Shown in pieces: positions 37,501-46,465 of a DNA stretch of 64,000 bases (positions are counted from its first letter, which is position 1; every line of letters begins with the position of its first letter). A model generated the notes under the pieces. It was given only the letters and a program-made list of their open reading frames with translations, searched no databases and was not told the origin of the DNA. The translations under genes were made by a program, and so were the position numbers. The stretch lies in NCBI GenBank assembly GCA_048158365.1, contig JBLLNL010000008.1; one strand, 5' to 3'. This stretch comes from Azoarcus_F sp048158365. Its GTDB lineage: Bacteria > Pseudomonadota > Gammaproteobacteria > Burkholderiales > Rhodocyclaceae.

Positions 37501-38798
37501 TCATCGCGCGTTCGGCGGAACTGGTGGTGGCCGACGACATGGGTCGCGAGCGCGAGCGTCACAAACTGCCCTACGGCGCGACACTGTTCGTCGATGACGG
37601 CATGACGATCAAGGCGGGGCTGCAGCTGGCCACATGGGATCCGCACACCCGGCCGATCATCACCGAGTACGCAGGTACGGTGCGGTTCGAGAACGTCGAG
37701 GAAGGCGTGACCGTCGCGAAGCAGATCGACGAGGTCACCGGCCTGTCGACGCTGGTGGTCATCGACGCGAAGCGTCGTGCGTCCGGTACCGGCAGCAAGG
37801 GCGTGCGTCCGCAGGTCAAACTGCTGGACGAACAGGGCGAGGAGGTCCGCAATGCCGGCACCGATCACTCGGTAGCGATCACGTTCCAGGTGGGTTCGCT
37901 GATCACCGTCAAGGATGGCCAGCAGGTCAGTGTCGGCGACGTGCTGGCGCGTATTCCCCAGGAGTCGGCCAAGACCCGTGACATCACCGGGGGTCTGCCG
38001 CGTGTGGCCGAACTGTTCGAGGCCCGCGCACCCAAGGACGCTGGCGTGCTGGCCGAGTTCACCGGCACTGTGTCGTTCGGCAAGGATACCAAGGGCAAGC
38101 AGCGTCTGGTCATCACCGAGCCCGACGGCACCGCGCACGATTTCCTGATTCCCAAGGACAAGCATCTGATGGTGCACGACGGGCAGGTGGTCAATAAGGG
38201 TGAGCTGATCGTCGACGGCCCGGCCGATCCGCACGACATCCTGCGTCTGCAGGGCGTATCCGCGCTGGCGCGCTACATCATCGACGAGGTGCAGGACGTT
38301 TATCGACTGCAGGGCGTAAAGATCAACGACAAGCACATTGAGGTTATCGTCCGTCAGATGTTGCGTCGTGTCGTGATCACCGACCCCGGCGAAACCCGCT
38401 TCATTCGGGAAGAGCAGGTCGAGCGTTCGGATGTGCTCGAGGAGAACGACCGGATGGAAGCCGAGGGCAAGCTGCCGTGCAACTATGAAAACGTATTGCT
38501 CGGCATCACCAAGGCTTCGTTGTCCACCGATTCCTTCATCTCGGCGGCATCGTTCCAGGAGACTACGCGCGTGCTGACCGAAGCGGCCATCATGGGCAAG
38601 CGCGATGAACTGCGTGGGCTGAAGGAGAACGTCATAGTGGGTCGCCTGATACCGGCCGGAACGGGCATGGCCTACCATCGCAACAGACGGAACCAGGCCG
38701 CGGGGGAAGATCTCGGCGCCGAGCATGCATGGCCCAGTGTGGATGAGACGCCGGCCGAAGTTACCGGCGATGCCGCACAGGACGTGCAGGCAGGTTGA
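34569..38798 (+). CDS. rpoC: RNA polymerase beta' subunit
   Basis: 1409 residues (E. coli 1407). It carries the catalytic magnesium site NADFDGDQMAVH (about 460-471), an N-terminal zinc motif with paired cysteines (CLCGKYKRLKHRGVICEKC, about 70-88), and a second zinc site ending CGKCYGRD near 905. GGAGTGATAC precedes the ATG. Its stop codon TGA (38796-38798) lies inside the -35 box of the next operon's promoter. Confidence 0.99.
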   Translation: MKSLLADLFKQTLPNEDQFDAITVGLASPDKIRSWSYGEVRKPETINYRTFKPERDGLFCAKIFGPVKDYECLCGKYKRLKHRGVICEKCGVEVTLSKVRRERMGHIELASPVAHIWFLKSLPSRLGMVLDMTLRDIERVLYFEAFVVVEPGLTPLTRGQLLTEDDYLAKVEEYGDDFDASMGAEGIRELLRTLDLNNEVEKLRGELETTGSEAKVKKFSKRLKVLEAFQSSGIKPEWMILEVLPVLPPDLRPLVPLDGGRFATSDLNDLYRRVINRNNRLKRLLELKAPEIIVRNEKRMLQESVDSLLDNGRRGKAMTGPNKRPLKSLADMIKGKGGRFRQNLLGKRVDYSGRSVIVVGPQLKLHQCGLPKLMALELFKPFIFNKLELRGLATTIKQAKKMVESQEPVVWDILEEVIREHPVMLNRAPTLHRLGIQAFEPVLIEGKAIQLHPLVCVAFNADFDGDQMAVHVPLSLEAQMEARTLMLASNNVLSPANGEPIIVPSQDIVLGLYYATREAINAPGEGMMFSDVAEARRAYESGYASLHAKVSVRIPTVEFGPDGEHIPVLQRYETTVGRALLSDILPAGLPFSIIDKALQKKEISKLINATFRRCGLKETVVFADKLMQFGFTLATRAGISIAVKDMLVPSEKNVLIAEAEKEVKEIADQYTSGLVTDGERYNKVVDIWGRAGDQVAKAMMDQLGQDDVVNRDGETVKQESFNSIYMMADSGARGSAAQIRQLAGMRGLMAKPDGSIIETPITTNFREGLNVLQYFISTHGARKGLADTALKTANSGYLTRRLVDVTQDLVVTEDDCGTREGFVMKALIEGGEVVEPLRERILGRVCAEDLVNPDTQETLIEAGTLLTEDMVELIDSVGIDEVKVRTALTCETRFGICGKCYGRDLGRGSEVNVGEAVGVIAAQSIGEPGTQLTMRTFHVGGAASRAAAASGVEAKSGGTIRFAGNMRYVTNAKAEKVVIARSAELVVADDMGRERERHKLPYGATLFVDDGMTIKAGLQLATWDPHTRPIITEYAGTVRFENVEEGVTVAKQIDEVTGLSTLVVIDAKRRASGTGSKGVRPQVKLLDEQGEEVRNAGTDHSVAITFQVGSLITVKDGQQVSVGDVLARIPQESAKTRDITGGLPRVAELFEARAPKDAGVLAEFTGTVSFGKDTKGKQRLVITEPDGTAHDFLIPKDKHLMVHDGQVVNKGELIVDGPADPHDILRLQGVSALARYIIDEVQDVYRLQGVKINDKHIEVIVRQMLRRVVITDPGETRFIREEQVERSDVLEENDRMEAEGKLPCNYENVLLGITKASLSTDSFISAASFQETTRVLTEAAIMGKRDELRGLKENVIVGRLIPAGTGMAYHRNRRNQAAGEDLGAEHAWPSVDETPAEVTGDAAQDVQAG

Positions 38799-38824
38799 CG
38801 AGAGACCGCGACTCGGCGTAAAAT
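38795..38824 (+). promoter_or_regulatory. Candidate promoter of the str operon (rpsL-rpsG-fusA-tufA)
   Basis: TTGACG (38795-38800) and TAAAAT (38819-38824) are 18 bases apart. The -35 box contains the rpoC stop codon. The transcript would start near 38831 and carry a leader of about 130 bases to rpsL, including a strong hairpin. Confidence 0.65.
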
Positions 38825-38909
38825 CCGGCCTCTTTATGCGGGCTGACCAATCGTAGTCAGCGTCGTGCTCGCAAGGGGTGGTGTTCGCGCCCGGGCCCGG
38901 AATAATCTG

Positions 38910-38945
38910 CCGAGGCAGCCTGAAGCGGGCTGCCTCGGGTTATTT
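38910..38945 (+). terminator. Terminator-like hairpin directly upstream of rpsL
   Basis: CCGAGGCAGCC (38910-38920) and GGCTGCCTCGG (38928-38938) form a perfect 11-base stem with loop TGAAGCG, followed by GTTATTT. It ends 22 bases before the rpsL ATG, so it can attenuate transcription into the str operon or terminate rpoC read-through without blocking the promoter upstream of it completely. Confidence 0.65.
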
Positions 38946-38960
38946 GGAAAACAGAAAGCT

Positions 38961-39338
38961 ATGCCAACAATCAATCAGCTGGTCCGCAAGCCGCGGGAAA
39001 AAGTTGTGGTCAAGAGCAAGGTGCCTGCGCTCGAGGCCTGCCCGCAGAAACGGGGTGTCTGCACCCGTGTTTACACGACCACACCTAAAAAGCCGAACTC
39101 CGCGCTGCGTAAGGTCGCGAAGGTGCGCCTGACCAACGGGTTCGAGGTGATCTCGTACATTGGTGGTGAGGGTCACAACCTGCAGGAGCACTCGGTCGTT
39201 CTGATTCGTGGTGGTCGTGTCAAGGATTTGCCGGGTGTGCGTTATCACATCGTGCGTGGCTCGCTCGATCTTCAGGGTGTGAAGGATCGTAAGCAGTCTC
39301 GTTCCAAGTACGGCGCCAAGCGTCCGAAAAAGGCCTAA
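38961..39338 (+). CDS. rpsL: Small subunit ribosomal protein S12
   Basis: 125 residues (E. coli 124). It lies at the decoding centre. TTPKKPNSALRKVAK and GRVKDLPGVRYH are intact, so the lysines linked to streptomycin resistance (K42 and K87 in E. coli numbering) are wild type; the aspartate in KDLPG is the site of methylthiolation in E. coli. The ATG at 38961 gives the canonical MPTINQL N-terminus; upstream in-frame codons are leader. It heads the str operon. Confidence 0.98.
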   Translation: MPTINQLVRKPREKVVVKSKVPALEACPQKRGVCTRVYTTTPKKPNSALRKVAKVRLTNGFEVISYIGGEGHNLQEHSVVLIRGGRVKDLPGVRYHIVRGSLDLQGVKDRKQSRSKYGAKRPKKA

Positions 39339-39371
39339 TTCCACGCATCAAGAGATAAGCAAGAGGTCGTT

Positions 39372-39842
39372 ATGCCGCGTCGTCGCGAAGTACCCAAACG
39401 TGAAATCCTGCCCGATCCCAAGTTCGGTTCGCAGGATGTGTCCAAATTCATCAACGTGATCATGCAGTCCGGCAAGAAGTCGGTTGCAGAGCGCATCGTC
39501 TATGGCGCGTTCGAGCACATTTCCGGCAAGGCGGGCAAGGATCCGCTGGAAGTCTTCTCCGCTGCGGTCGGCAACATCAAGCCGGTGGTCGAGGTGAAGA
39601 GTCGTCGCGTCGGTGGCGCGAACTACCAGGTTCCGGTCGAAGTTCGTCCGTCCCGTCGTATGGCTCTGTCCATGCGCTGGCTGCGCGAGGCCGCGCGCAA
39701 GCGGGCAGAAAAATCAATGGCGCAGCGCCTTGCTGGTGAGTTGCTCGAAGCGGCCGAGGGTCGTGGCGCAGCAATGAAGAAGCGAGAAGAAGTGCACCGC
39801 ATGGCCGAGGCAAACAAGGCATTTTCGCACTACCGTTTCTGA
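39372..39842 (+). CDS. rpsG: Small subunit ribosomal protein S7
   Basis: 156 residues. It nucleates assembly of the 30S head and lines the exit-site tRNA path. MPRRREVPKREILPDPKFGS is the typical N-terminus, and the basic RRMALSMRWLREAARKR helix is conserved. It lies 33 bases after rpsL. A terminator-like hairpin and a 16-base palindrome fill the 107-base gap to fusA. Confidence 0.98.
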   Translation: MPRRREVPKREILPDPKFGSQDVSKFINVIMQSGKKSVAERIVYGAFEHISGKAGKDPLEVFSAAVGNIKPVVEVKSRRVGGANYQVPVEVRPSRRMALSMRWLREAARKRAEKSMAQRLAGELLEAAEGRGAAMKKREEVHRMAEANKAFSHYRF

Positions 39843-39862
39843 TCATCTCAAAACGGTAGTGG

Positions 39863-39893
39863 ATCGGGCCCTGACAAGGGCTCGATTGTTTTG
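39863..39893 (+). terminator. Attenuator-like hairpin between rpsG and fusA
   Basis: ATCGGGCCCT (39863-39872) pairs with AGGGCTCGAT (39877-39886) around GACA, one G-U pair, then TGTTTTG. It has the shape of an intrinsic terminator inside the operon and may lower the fusA/tufA level, or it may end part of the rpsL-rpsG transcripts. Confidence 0.6.
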
Positions 39894-39911
39894 TAAGGCA
39901 AGAACCCAAGA

Positions 39912-39927
39912 TCACGCGTACGCGTGA
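39912..39927. promoter_or_regulatory. Perfect 16-base palindrome TCACGCGTACGCGTGA before fusA
   Basis: The sequence equals its own reverse complement and lies 22 bases before the fusA GTG, between the attenuator hairpin and the ribosome binding site. It could be a protein-binding operator or an RNA stem that occludes translation. Function unknown. Confidence 0.4.
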
Positions 39928-39949
39928 CAAACGAAAACAGGATAGTACC

Positions 39950-42046
39950 GTGGCTCGAAAGACTCCCATTGAGCGTTACCGTAACATCGGTATCTCAGCT
40001 CACATCGACGCCGGCAAGACGACAACGACCGAGCGTATTCTTTTTTATACCGGTGTCAGTCACAAGATCGGTGAAGTCCATGATGGCGCCGCCACTATGG
40101 ACTGGATGGAGCAGGAGCAGGAGCGGGGCATCACCATCACCTCGGCCGCAACGACCTGTTTCTGGAAGGGGATGGAGCAGCAGTACCAGGAGCACCGCTT
40201 CAACATCATCGACACTCCGGGTCACGTCGACTTCACGATCGAGGTCGAGCGTTCGATGCGCGTGCTCGATGGCGCCTGCATGGTCTACTGTGCGGTCGGC
40301 GGCGTGCAACCGCAGTCCGAGACCGTATGGCGCCAGGCCACCAAGTACAAGGTGCCGCGGCTTGCGTTCGTGAACAAGATGGACCGCCAGGGCGCGAATT
40401 TCTTCAAGGTCGTCGATCAGATGAAGACCCGTCTGAAAGCCAATCCCGTGCCTATCGTGATTCCGATCGGTGCGGAGGAGAACTTCGAAGGCGTCGTCGA
40501 TCTGATCAAGATGAAGGCGATCTACTGGGATGAGGCCTCCCAGGGGATGCAGTTCGATTATCGCGCGATTCCGGCGGAGTTGCAGTCCGAGGCGGAGAAC
40601 TGGCGCGAGCAGATGATCGAGGCGGCCGCCGAGGCCAACGAAGATCTGATGAACGAATACCTCGAGGGGGGTGATCTGTCCGAGGAGAAGATCATCCAGG
40701 GGCTTCGTCAGCGCACCCTCGCCTGCGAGATCCAGCCGATGCTGTGCGGCACCGCATTCAAGAACAAGGGCGTGCAGCGCATGCTCGACGCGGTGGTCGA
40801 TCTGCTGCCGTCGCCGGTCGATATTCCCCCGGTCATCGGTGTGGATGACGACGAGAAAGAGACTTCGCGCCGTGCCGATGACGAAGAGAAGTTTTCCGCG
40901 CTCGCATTCAAGCTGATGAGCGATCCCTTCGTCGGTCAGCTGACCTTCGTTCGCGTGTATTCGGGCGTGTTGCAGTCCGGGTCGACGGTGCTGAACTCGA
41001 TCAAGAACAAGAAGGAACGGATCGGTCGTCTGCTGCAGATGCATGCCGACGAGCGTGCCGAGATCAAGGAGGTGCGTGCGGGCGACATCGCGGCCTGTGT
41101 CGGCATGAAGGAAGTCACCACCGGAGAAACCCTGTGTGATCCGTCGGCGCCGATCATCCTCGAGCGCATGGTGTTCCCGGAGCCCGTGATTCACGTAGCC
41201 GTGGAGCCGAAGACCAAGAGTGACCAGGAGAAGATGGGTCTGGCATTGTCGCGTCTCGCGCAGGAAGACCCGTCTTTCCGCGTCCGGACAGACGAGGAGT
41301 CGGGTCAGACGATCATTTCCGGCATGGGCGAACTGCACCTCGAAATCATCGTCGACCGCATGCGTCGCGAGTTCAATGTCGAGGCGAACGTCGGCGCGCC
41401 ACAGGTGGCCTATCGTGAAGCGATTCGCAAGGCTGTCGAGCAGGAAGGCAAGTTCGTCAAGCAGTCGGGCGGTCGTGGCCAGTACGGGCACGTGTGGATC
41501 AAGCTCGAACCGAACGAGACCGGGAAGGGGTACGAGTTCGTCGATGCGATCAAGGGTGGTGTGGTTCCGCGCGAATACATCCCGGCGGTCGACAAGGGTC
41601 TGCAGGACACTCTGCCGAACGGCGTGCTGGCCGGCTTCCCGGTGGTGGACGTCAAGGTCACGCTGTTCGACGGCTCTTACCACGATGTCGACTCCAACGA
41701 GAACGCGTTCAAGATGGCCGCGTCGATGGCGTTCAAGGACGCCATGCGCAAGGCCAGTCCGGCGCTGCTCGAGCCGATGATGGCGGTCGTTGTCGAGACG
41801 CCGGAGGATTTCATGGGCAATGTCATGGGTGACTTGTCCGGGCGTCGCGGTATCGTGCAGGGCATGGACGACATTCCCGGCGGCATGAAGGAGATCAAGG
41901 CGGAAGTGCCTTTGGCCGAGATGTTCGGTTATGCGACGCAACTGCGGTCGCTGACCCAGGGGCGCGCCACCTACACGATGGAATTCAAACACTACGCCGA
42001 AGCGCCGAAGAGCGTCGCTGAAGCGGTCATCAACAATCGTAAGTAA
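39950..42046 (+). CDS. fusA: Elongation factor G
   Basis: 698 residues (E. coli 704). This GTPase drives ribosomal translocation and, with RRF, recycling. G motifs DAGKTTTTERIL, DTPGHVDF and NKMDR are present, and domain IV includes the YGHVWIKLEP-type segment. The start is GTG at 39950 with an AGGA site about 8 bases upstream. tufA follows after 28 bases. Confidence 0.99.
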   Translation: MARKTPIERYRNIGISAHIDAGKTTTTERILFYTGVSHKIGEVHDGAATMDWMEQEQERGITITSAATTCFWKGMEQQYQEHRFNIIDTPGHVDFTIEVERSMRVLDGACMVYCAVGGVQPQSETVWRQATKYKVPRLAFVNKMDRQGANFFKVVDQMKTRLKANPVPIVIPIGAEENFEGVVDLIKMKAIYWDEASQGMQFDYRAIPAELQSEAENWREQMIEAAAEANEDLMNEYLEGGDLSEEKIIQGLRQRTLACEIQPMLCGTAFKNKGVQRMLDAVVDLLPSPVDIPPVIGVDDDEKETSRRADDEEKFSALAFKLMSDPFVGQLTFVRVYSGVLQSGSTVLNSIKNKKERIGRLLQMHADERAEIKEVRAGDIAACVGMKEVTTGETLCDPSAPIILERMVFPEPVIHVAVEPKTKSDQEKMGLALSRLAQEDPSFRVRTDEESGQTIISGMGELHLEIIVDRMRREFNVEANVGAPQVAYREAIRKAVEQEGKFVKQSGGRGQYGHVWIKLEPNETGKGYEFVDAIKGGVVPREYIPAVDKGLQDTLPNGVLAGFPVVDVKVTLFDGSYHDVDSNENAFKMAASMAFKDAMRKASPALLEPMMAVVVETPEDFMGNVMGDLSGRRGIVQGMDDIPGGMKEIKAEVPLAEMFGYATQLRSLTQGRATYTMEFKHYAEAPKSVAEAVINNRK

Positions 42047-42074
42047 GCTCTGATATCAAGCGAGGATTCGAGAA

Positions 42075-43265
<1,191 letters not shown>

Positions 43266-43275
43266 GTTACAGACG

Positions 43276-43299
43276 GCCCGGTGCCACATGGCGCCGGGC
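43276..43299 (+). terminator. Hairpin between tufA and rpsJ
   Basis: GCCCGGTGCC (43276-43285) pairs with GGCGCCGGGC (43290-43299) around ACAT with one G-U pair, 25 bases before rpsJ. It may attenuate read-through from the str operon into the S10 operon. Confidence 0.55.
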
Positions 43300-43324
43300 A
43301 GCCCGCTCTTTAGGAACAGTTCAA

Positions 43325-43636
43325 ATGCAAAACCAGAAAATCCGCATCCGCCTGAAGGCCTTCGACTATCGCCTGATCGATCAGTCGGCCCTTGAAATCG
43401 TCGACACGGCCAAGCGCACCGGCGCCGTGGTTCGTGGGCCGGTCCCCCTGCCCACCCGCAAGGAGCGTTTCGACATCCTGCGTTCGCCGCACGTCAACAA
43501 GGCCTCGCGGGATCAGTTCGAGATCCGTACGCATCAGCGCTTGATGGACATCATCGACCCGACCGACAAGACCGTGGACGCGTTGATGAAGCTCGATCTG
43601 CCCGCCGGCGTGGATGTCGAGATCAAGCTGCAGTAA
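43325..43636 (+). CDS. rpsJ: Small subunit ribosomal protein S10
   Basis: 103 residues, the same length as in E. coli. It is a 30S head protein that also acts as NusE in antitermination. NQKIRIRLKAFDYRLIDQSA and the GPVPLPTRKERFDILRSPHV loop are conserved. AGGAACAG precedes the ATG. Unlike the E. coli S10 operon, a separate promoter-like and hairpin-rich spacer lies after this gene, before rplC. Confidence 0.98.
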   Translation: MQNQKIRIRLKAFDYRLIDQSALEIVDTAKRTGAVVRGPVPLPTRKERFDILRSPHVNKASRDQFEIRTHQRLMDIIDPTDKTVDALMKLDLPAGVDVEIKLQ

Positions 43637-43649
43637 GTTCCCGCGCTAC

Positions 43650-43705
43650 TTGCGCGTGAGTGAAAAAGGCCGGTATAATCCGGCCTTTACGCTTTTTGGC
43701 GTAAA
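43650..43705 (+). promoter_or_regulatory. Promoter overlapping two mutually exclusive hairpins before rplC
   Basis: TTGCGC (43650-43655) and TATAAT (43674-43679) are 18 bases apart. The TATAAT is exactly the loop of a perfect 9-base stem AAAGGCCGG/CCGGCCTTT (43665-43673 and 43680-43688). A second stem TTTACGC/GCGTAAA (43686-43692 and 43699-43705, loop TTTTTG) shares TTT with the first, so both cannot be fully formed together. The arrangement could be a terminator for rpsJ, an attenuator, and a promoter for rplC onwards. Confidence 0.65.
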
Positions 43706-43758
43706 GTCGCGTTTTTCATAGGCCCCGGTCAATCGTAACCGGGAATCAGGAGAAGAAA

Positions 43759-44403
43759 ATGAGTCTAGGCCTTGTCGGTCGCAAGGTTGGCATGACTCGC
43801 ATTTTTGCTGAGGATGGTCGTTCCATCCCGGTGACTGTGCTTGACGTGTCCAATAATCGTGTGACCCAACTCAAGACACCTGAAGCAGACGGCTATTCGG
43901 CCGTCCAGGTGGCTTTTGGCAAGCGTCGTGCAAGCCGGGTAAACAAGTCCCTTGCAGGTCACTGTGCCAAGGCCGGCGTCGAAGCCGGTCATATCCTGAA
44001 GGAATTTCTCGTCGATACGGCCAAGCTCTCCGAGCTCAAAGCTGGTGATGTCGTCGGCGTCGATATCTTCGCAGTGGGGCAGAAGGTCGATGTAACCGGT
44101 ACGTCCATCGGTAAAGGGTTCGCCGGCTCCATCAAGCGTCACAATTTCTCGTCCAACCGCGCTTCGCACGGTAACTCGGTCTCTCACAATGCCCCCGGTT
44201 CGATCGGCATGGCGCAGGATCCGGGTCGCGTATTTCCGGGCAAGCGGATGGCCGGGCATCTGGGATCGGTCACTTGCACCACTCAGGGTCTCGAGGTGGT
44301 CAAGGTCGACGTCGAGCGCCAGTTGTTGCTGGTCAAGGGGGCGGTGCCCGGGTCCCGTGGCGGCGATGTGTTGATTCGTCCCGCGGTCAAGGCCGGTAGC
44401 TGA
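43759..44403 (+). CDS. rplC: Large subunit ribosomal protein L3
   Basis: 214 residues (E. coli 209). An early 23S-binding protein whose long loop reaches the peptidyl transferase centre. LVGRKVGMTRIF opens the protein and the loop region includes KRMAGHLGSVTCTTQGLEVV. CAGGAGAAGAAA precedes the ATG. It is the first gene after the hairpin/promoter spacer that follows rpsJ; rplD is 11 bases on. Confidence 0.98.
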   Translation: MSLGLVGRKVGMTRIFAEDGRSIPVTVLDVSNNRVTQLKTPEADGYSAVQVAFGKRRASRVNKSLAGHCAKAGVEAGHILKEFLVDTAKLSELKAGDVVGVDIFAVGQKVDVTGTSIGKGFAGSIKRHNFSSNRASHGNSVSHNAPGSIGMAQDPGRVFPGKRMAGHLGSVTCTTQGLEVVKVDVERQLLLVKGAVPGSRGGDVLIRPAVKAGS

Positions 44404-44414
44404 GCGAGGAAGTA

Positions 44415-45035
44415 ATGGAACTTAAACTCCTGAACGAACAAGGTGAGCAGGCGTCGACGCTCGAAGCGTCCGATGCGCTGTTCGGCCGCGACTTCAACGA
44501 GGCGTTGGTCCACCAGGTCGTCGTTGCCTACATGGCCAACGCGCGCTCCGGAAACCGCGCCCAGAAGGGTCGCTCTGAAATCGCGAAGTCCACGCGCAAG
44601 CCGTGGCGTCAAAAAGGCACTGGCCGTGCGCGTGCGGGTATGGCGTCGAGCCCGCTGTGGCGTGGGGGTGGTCGGATTTTTCCGAGCAGGCCCGACGAGA
44701 ACTTTTCGCAAAAGGTCAATCGCAAGATGTATCGCGCCGGCGTCGCTGCAATTCTGTCGCAGCTCGCGCGTGAAGACCGTCTTGCCGTGGTCGAGAGTTT
44801 CAATATCGATGCGCCGAAAACGCGTCTGCTGGCCGAAAAGCTGAAGGGTATGGGGCTGGATTCAGTGCTCGTCATCACCGATCAGTTTGACGAGAACCTC
44901 TTTTTGTCCTCGCGCAACCTGCACCAGGTGCTGGTTCTCGAGGTCGCCGAAGCCGACCCGGTTTCGCTGGTGAATTATTCCAAGGTGCTGGTCACCAAGG
45001 GTGCGCTGGCCAAGATGGAGGAGACCTGGCAATGA
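44415..45035 (+). CDS. rplD: Large subunit ribosomal protein L4
   Basis: 206 residues (E. coli 201). It lines the exit tunnel with its extended loop (KPWRQKGTGRARAGMASSPL). In E. coli L4 also represses its own operon by attenuation and translation block; the hairpin-rich rpsJ-rplC spacer is a possible target here. GAGGAAGT precedes the ATG. The stop overlaps the rplW ATG by four bases. Confidence 0.98.
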   Translation: MELKLLNEQGEQASTLEASDALFGRDFNEALVHQVVVAYMANARSGNRAQKGRSEIAKSTRKPWRQKGTGRARAGMASSPLWRGGGRIFPSRPDENFSQKVNRKMYRAGVAAILSQLAREDRLAVVESFNIDAPKTRLLAEKLKGMGLDSVLVITDQFDENLFLSSRNLHQVLVLEVAEADPVSLVNYSKVLVTKGALAKMEETWQ

Positions 45036-45337
45036 GCGGATTTAGCCAAGAGCGTCTGATGCAGGTGCTGCTCGCGCCCCAGATCTCCGAGAAGGCCACG
45101 TATATAGCCGACAAGAACGAGCAGGTCGTGTTCAAGGTAGCGAGTGGCGCGACCAAGCCCGAGGTCAAGGCAGCGGTCGAGTTGTTGTTCAAGGTCGAAG
45201 TCGAGTCGGTTCAGATTGCCAACGTGAAAGGCAAGGTGAAGCGTTTCGGTAAGATTACCGGGCGACGCAAGGGCTGGAAGAAGGCATTCGTATGCCTCAA
45301 GCCGGGCCAGGAAATCAACTTCGCGGCCGGGGAGTAA
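45032..45337 (+). CDS. rplW: Large subunit ribosomal protein L23
   Basis: 101 residues (E. coli 100). It sits at the tunnel exit and docks trigger factor and SRP. LLAPQISEKATYIADKNEQV is the family signature. Its ATG overlaps the rplD stop (ATGA), so translation is coupled; rplB starts 5 bases after its stop. Confidence 0.97.
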   Translation: MSGFSQERLMQVLLAPQISEKATYIADKNEQVVFKVASGATKPEVKAAVELLFKVEVESVQIANVKGKVKRFGKITGRRKGWKKAFVCLKPGQEINFAAGE

Positions 45338-45342
45338 GAATA

Positions 45343-46170
45343 ATGGCACTGGTAAAATCGAAGCCGACCTCCGCAGGGCGTCGGTCCATGGTGAGAGTCG
45401 TCAATGCCGACCTCTACAAGGGGCGCCCTTTGGCGTCGCTGGTGGAGAAGCAGTCACGTAACGGCGGCCGTAACAACAACGGACATATCACCGTCCGCCA
45501 CAAGGGCGGTGGCCACAAGCAGCACTACCGCGTCGTCGATTTCCGTCGCATCAAGGACGGCATCGTGGGTCGCGTCGAACGCATCGAGTACGACCCGAAC
45601 CGCTCGGCCAATATCGCGCTGGTGTGCTACGCGGACGGTGAGCGCGCCTACATCATTGCGACCAAGGGCATGGAAGTCGGTCAGCAGGTCGTCAGCGGTT
45701 CCGAGGCGCCCATCAAGTCCGGGAACACCCTGCCGATTCGCAACATTCCGGTAGGCACGACGGTTCACTGCGTCGAACTGATGCCGGGCAAGGGGGCTCA
45801 GATCGCTCGTTCGGCCGGAGCCTCGGTCCAGTTGCTGGCTCGGGAAGGGTCGTACGCCCAGATCAGGCTGCGGTCCGGCGAAGTTCGCAAGGTTCATGTC
45901 GAGTGTCGCGCAACGATAGGCGAAGTCGGTAACGGCGAGCATGCGCTTCGCAAGATCGGTAAGGCCGGTGCGAATCGCTGGCGTGGTATCCGTCCCACCG
46001 TTCGCGGTGTCGCGATGAACCCGGTCGATCACCCGCATGGCGGGGGCGAGGGTCGGACCGGCGAGGGTGGTGTGCCGCGCAGCCCGTGGGGGCAGCCGGC
46101 CAAAGGCTACCGCACGCGCAGCAACAAGCGTACCGATAAGATGATCGTGCAGCGTCGGCACAAGCGTTAA
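45343..46170 (+). CDS. rplB: Large subunit ribosomal protein L2
   Basis: 275 residues (E. coli 273). It is needed for subunit association and peptidyl transfer. The C-terminal VAMNPVDHPHGGGEGRT contains the histidine region important for activity. The ATG at 45343 follows GGGGAGTAAGAATA and gives the expected MALVKSKPTS N-terminus. Confidence 0.98.
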   Translation: MALVKSKPTSAGRRSMVRVVNADLYKGRPLASLVEKQSRNGGRNNNGHITVRHKGGGHKQHYRVVDFRRIKDGIVGRVERIEYDPNRSANIALVCYADGERAYIIATKGMEVGQQVVSGSEAPIKSGNTLPIRNIPVGTTVHCVELMPGKGAQIARSAGASVQLLAREGSYAQIRLRSGEVRKVHVECRATIGEVGNGEHALRKIGKAGANRWRGIRPTVRGVAMNPVDHPHGGGEGRTGEGGVPRSPWGQPAKGYRTRSNKRTDKMIVQRRHKR

Positions 46171-46180
46171 GAGGTGAGAG

Positions 46181-46456
46181 ATGGCTCGTTCAATTAAAAA
46201 AGGCCCGTTCGTTGACGCTCACCTTCTGAAGAAGGTCGACGCGGCTCGTACGAGCAATGACAAGCGGCCGATCAAGACCTGGTCGCGTCGTTCCACCGTG
46301 CTGCCGGACTTCGTCGGTCTGACCATCGCGGTGCATAACGGACGCCAGCACGTTCCGGTGTTCATTTCCGAGAACATGGTCGGTCACAAGCTCGGTGAGT
46401 TTGCTCTCACGCGGACCTTCAAAGGTCACGCAGCGAGCAAGAAAGCGAAGAGGTAA
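46181..46456 (+). CDS. rpsS: Small subunit ribosomal protein S19
   Basis: 91 residues (E. coli 92). A 30S head protein that pairs with S13. SIKKGPFVDAHLLKKV at the start and GHKLGEFALTRTFKGH near the end are typical. GAGGTGAGAG precedes the ATG. Confidence 0.98.
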   Translation: MARSIKKGPFVDAHLLKKVDAARTSNDKRPIKTWSRRSTVLPDFVGLTIAVHNGRQHVPVFISENMVGHKLGEFALTRTFKGHAASKKAKR

Positions 46457-46465
46457 GGAGTGGAC

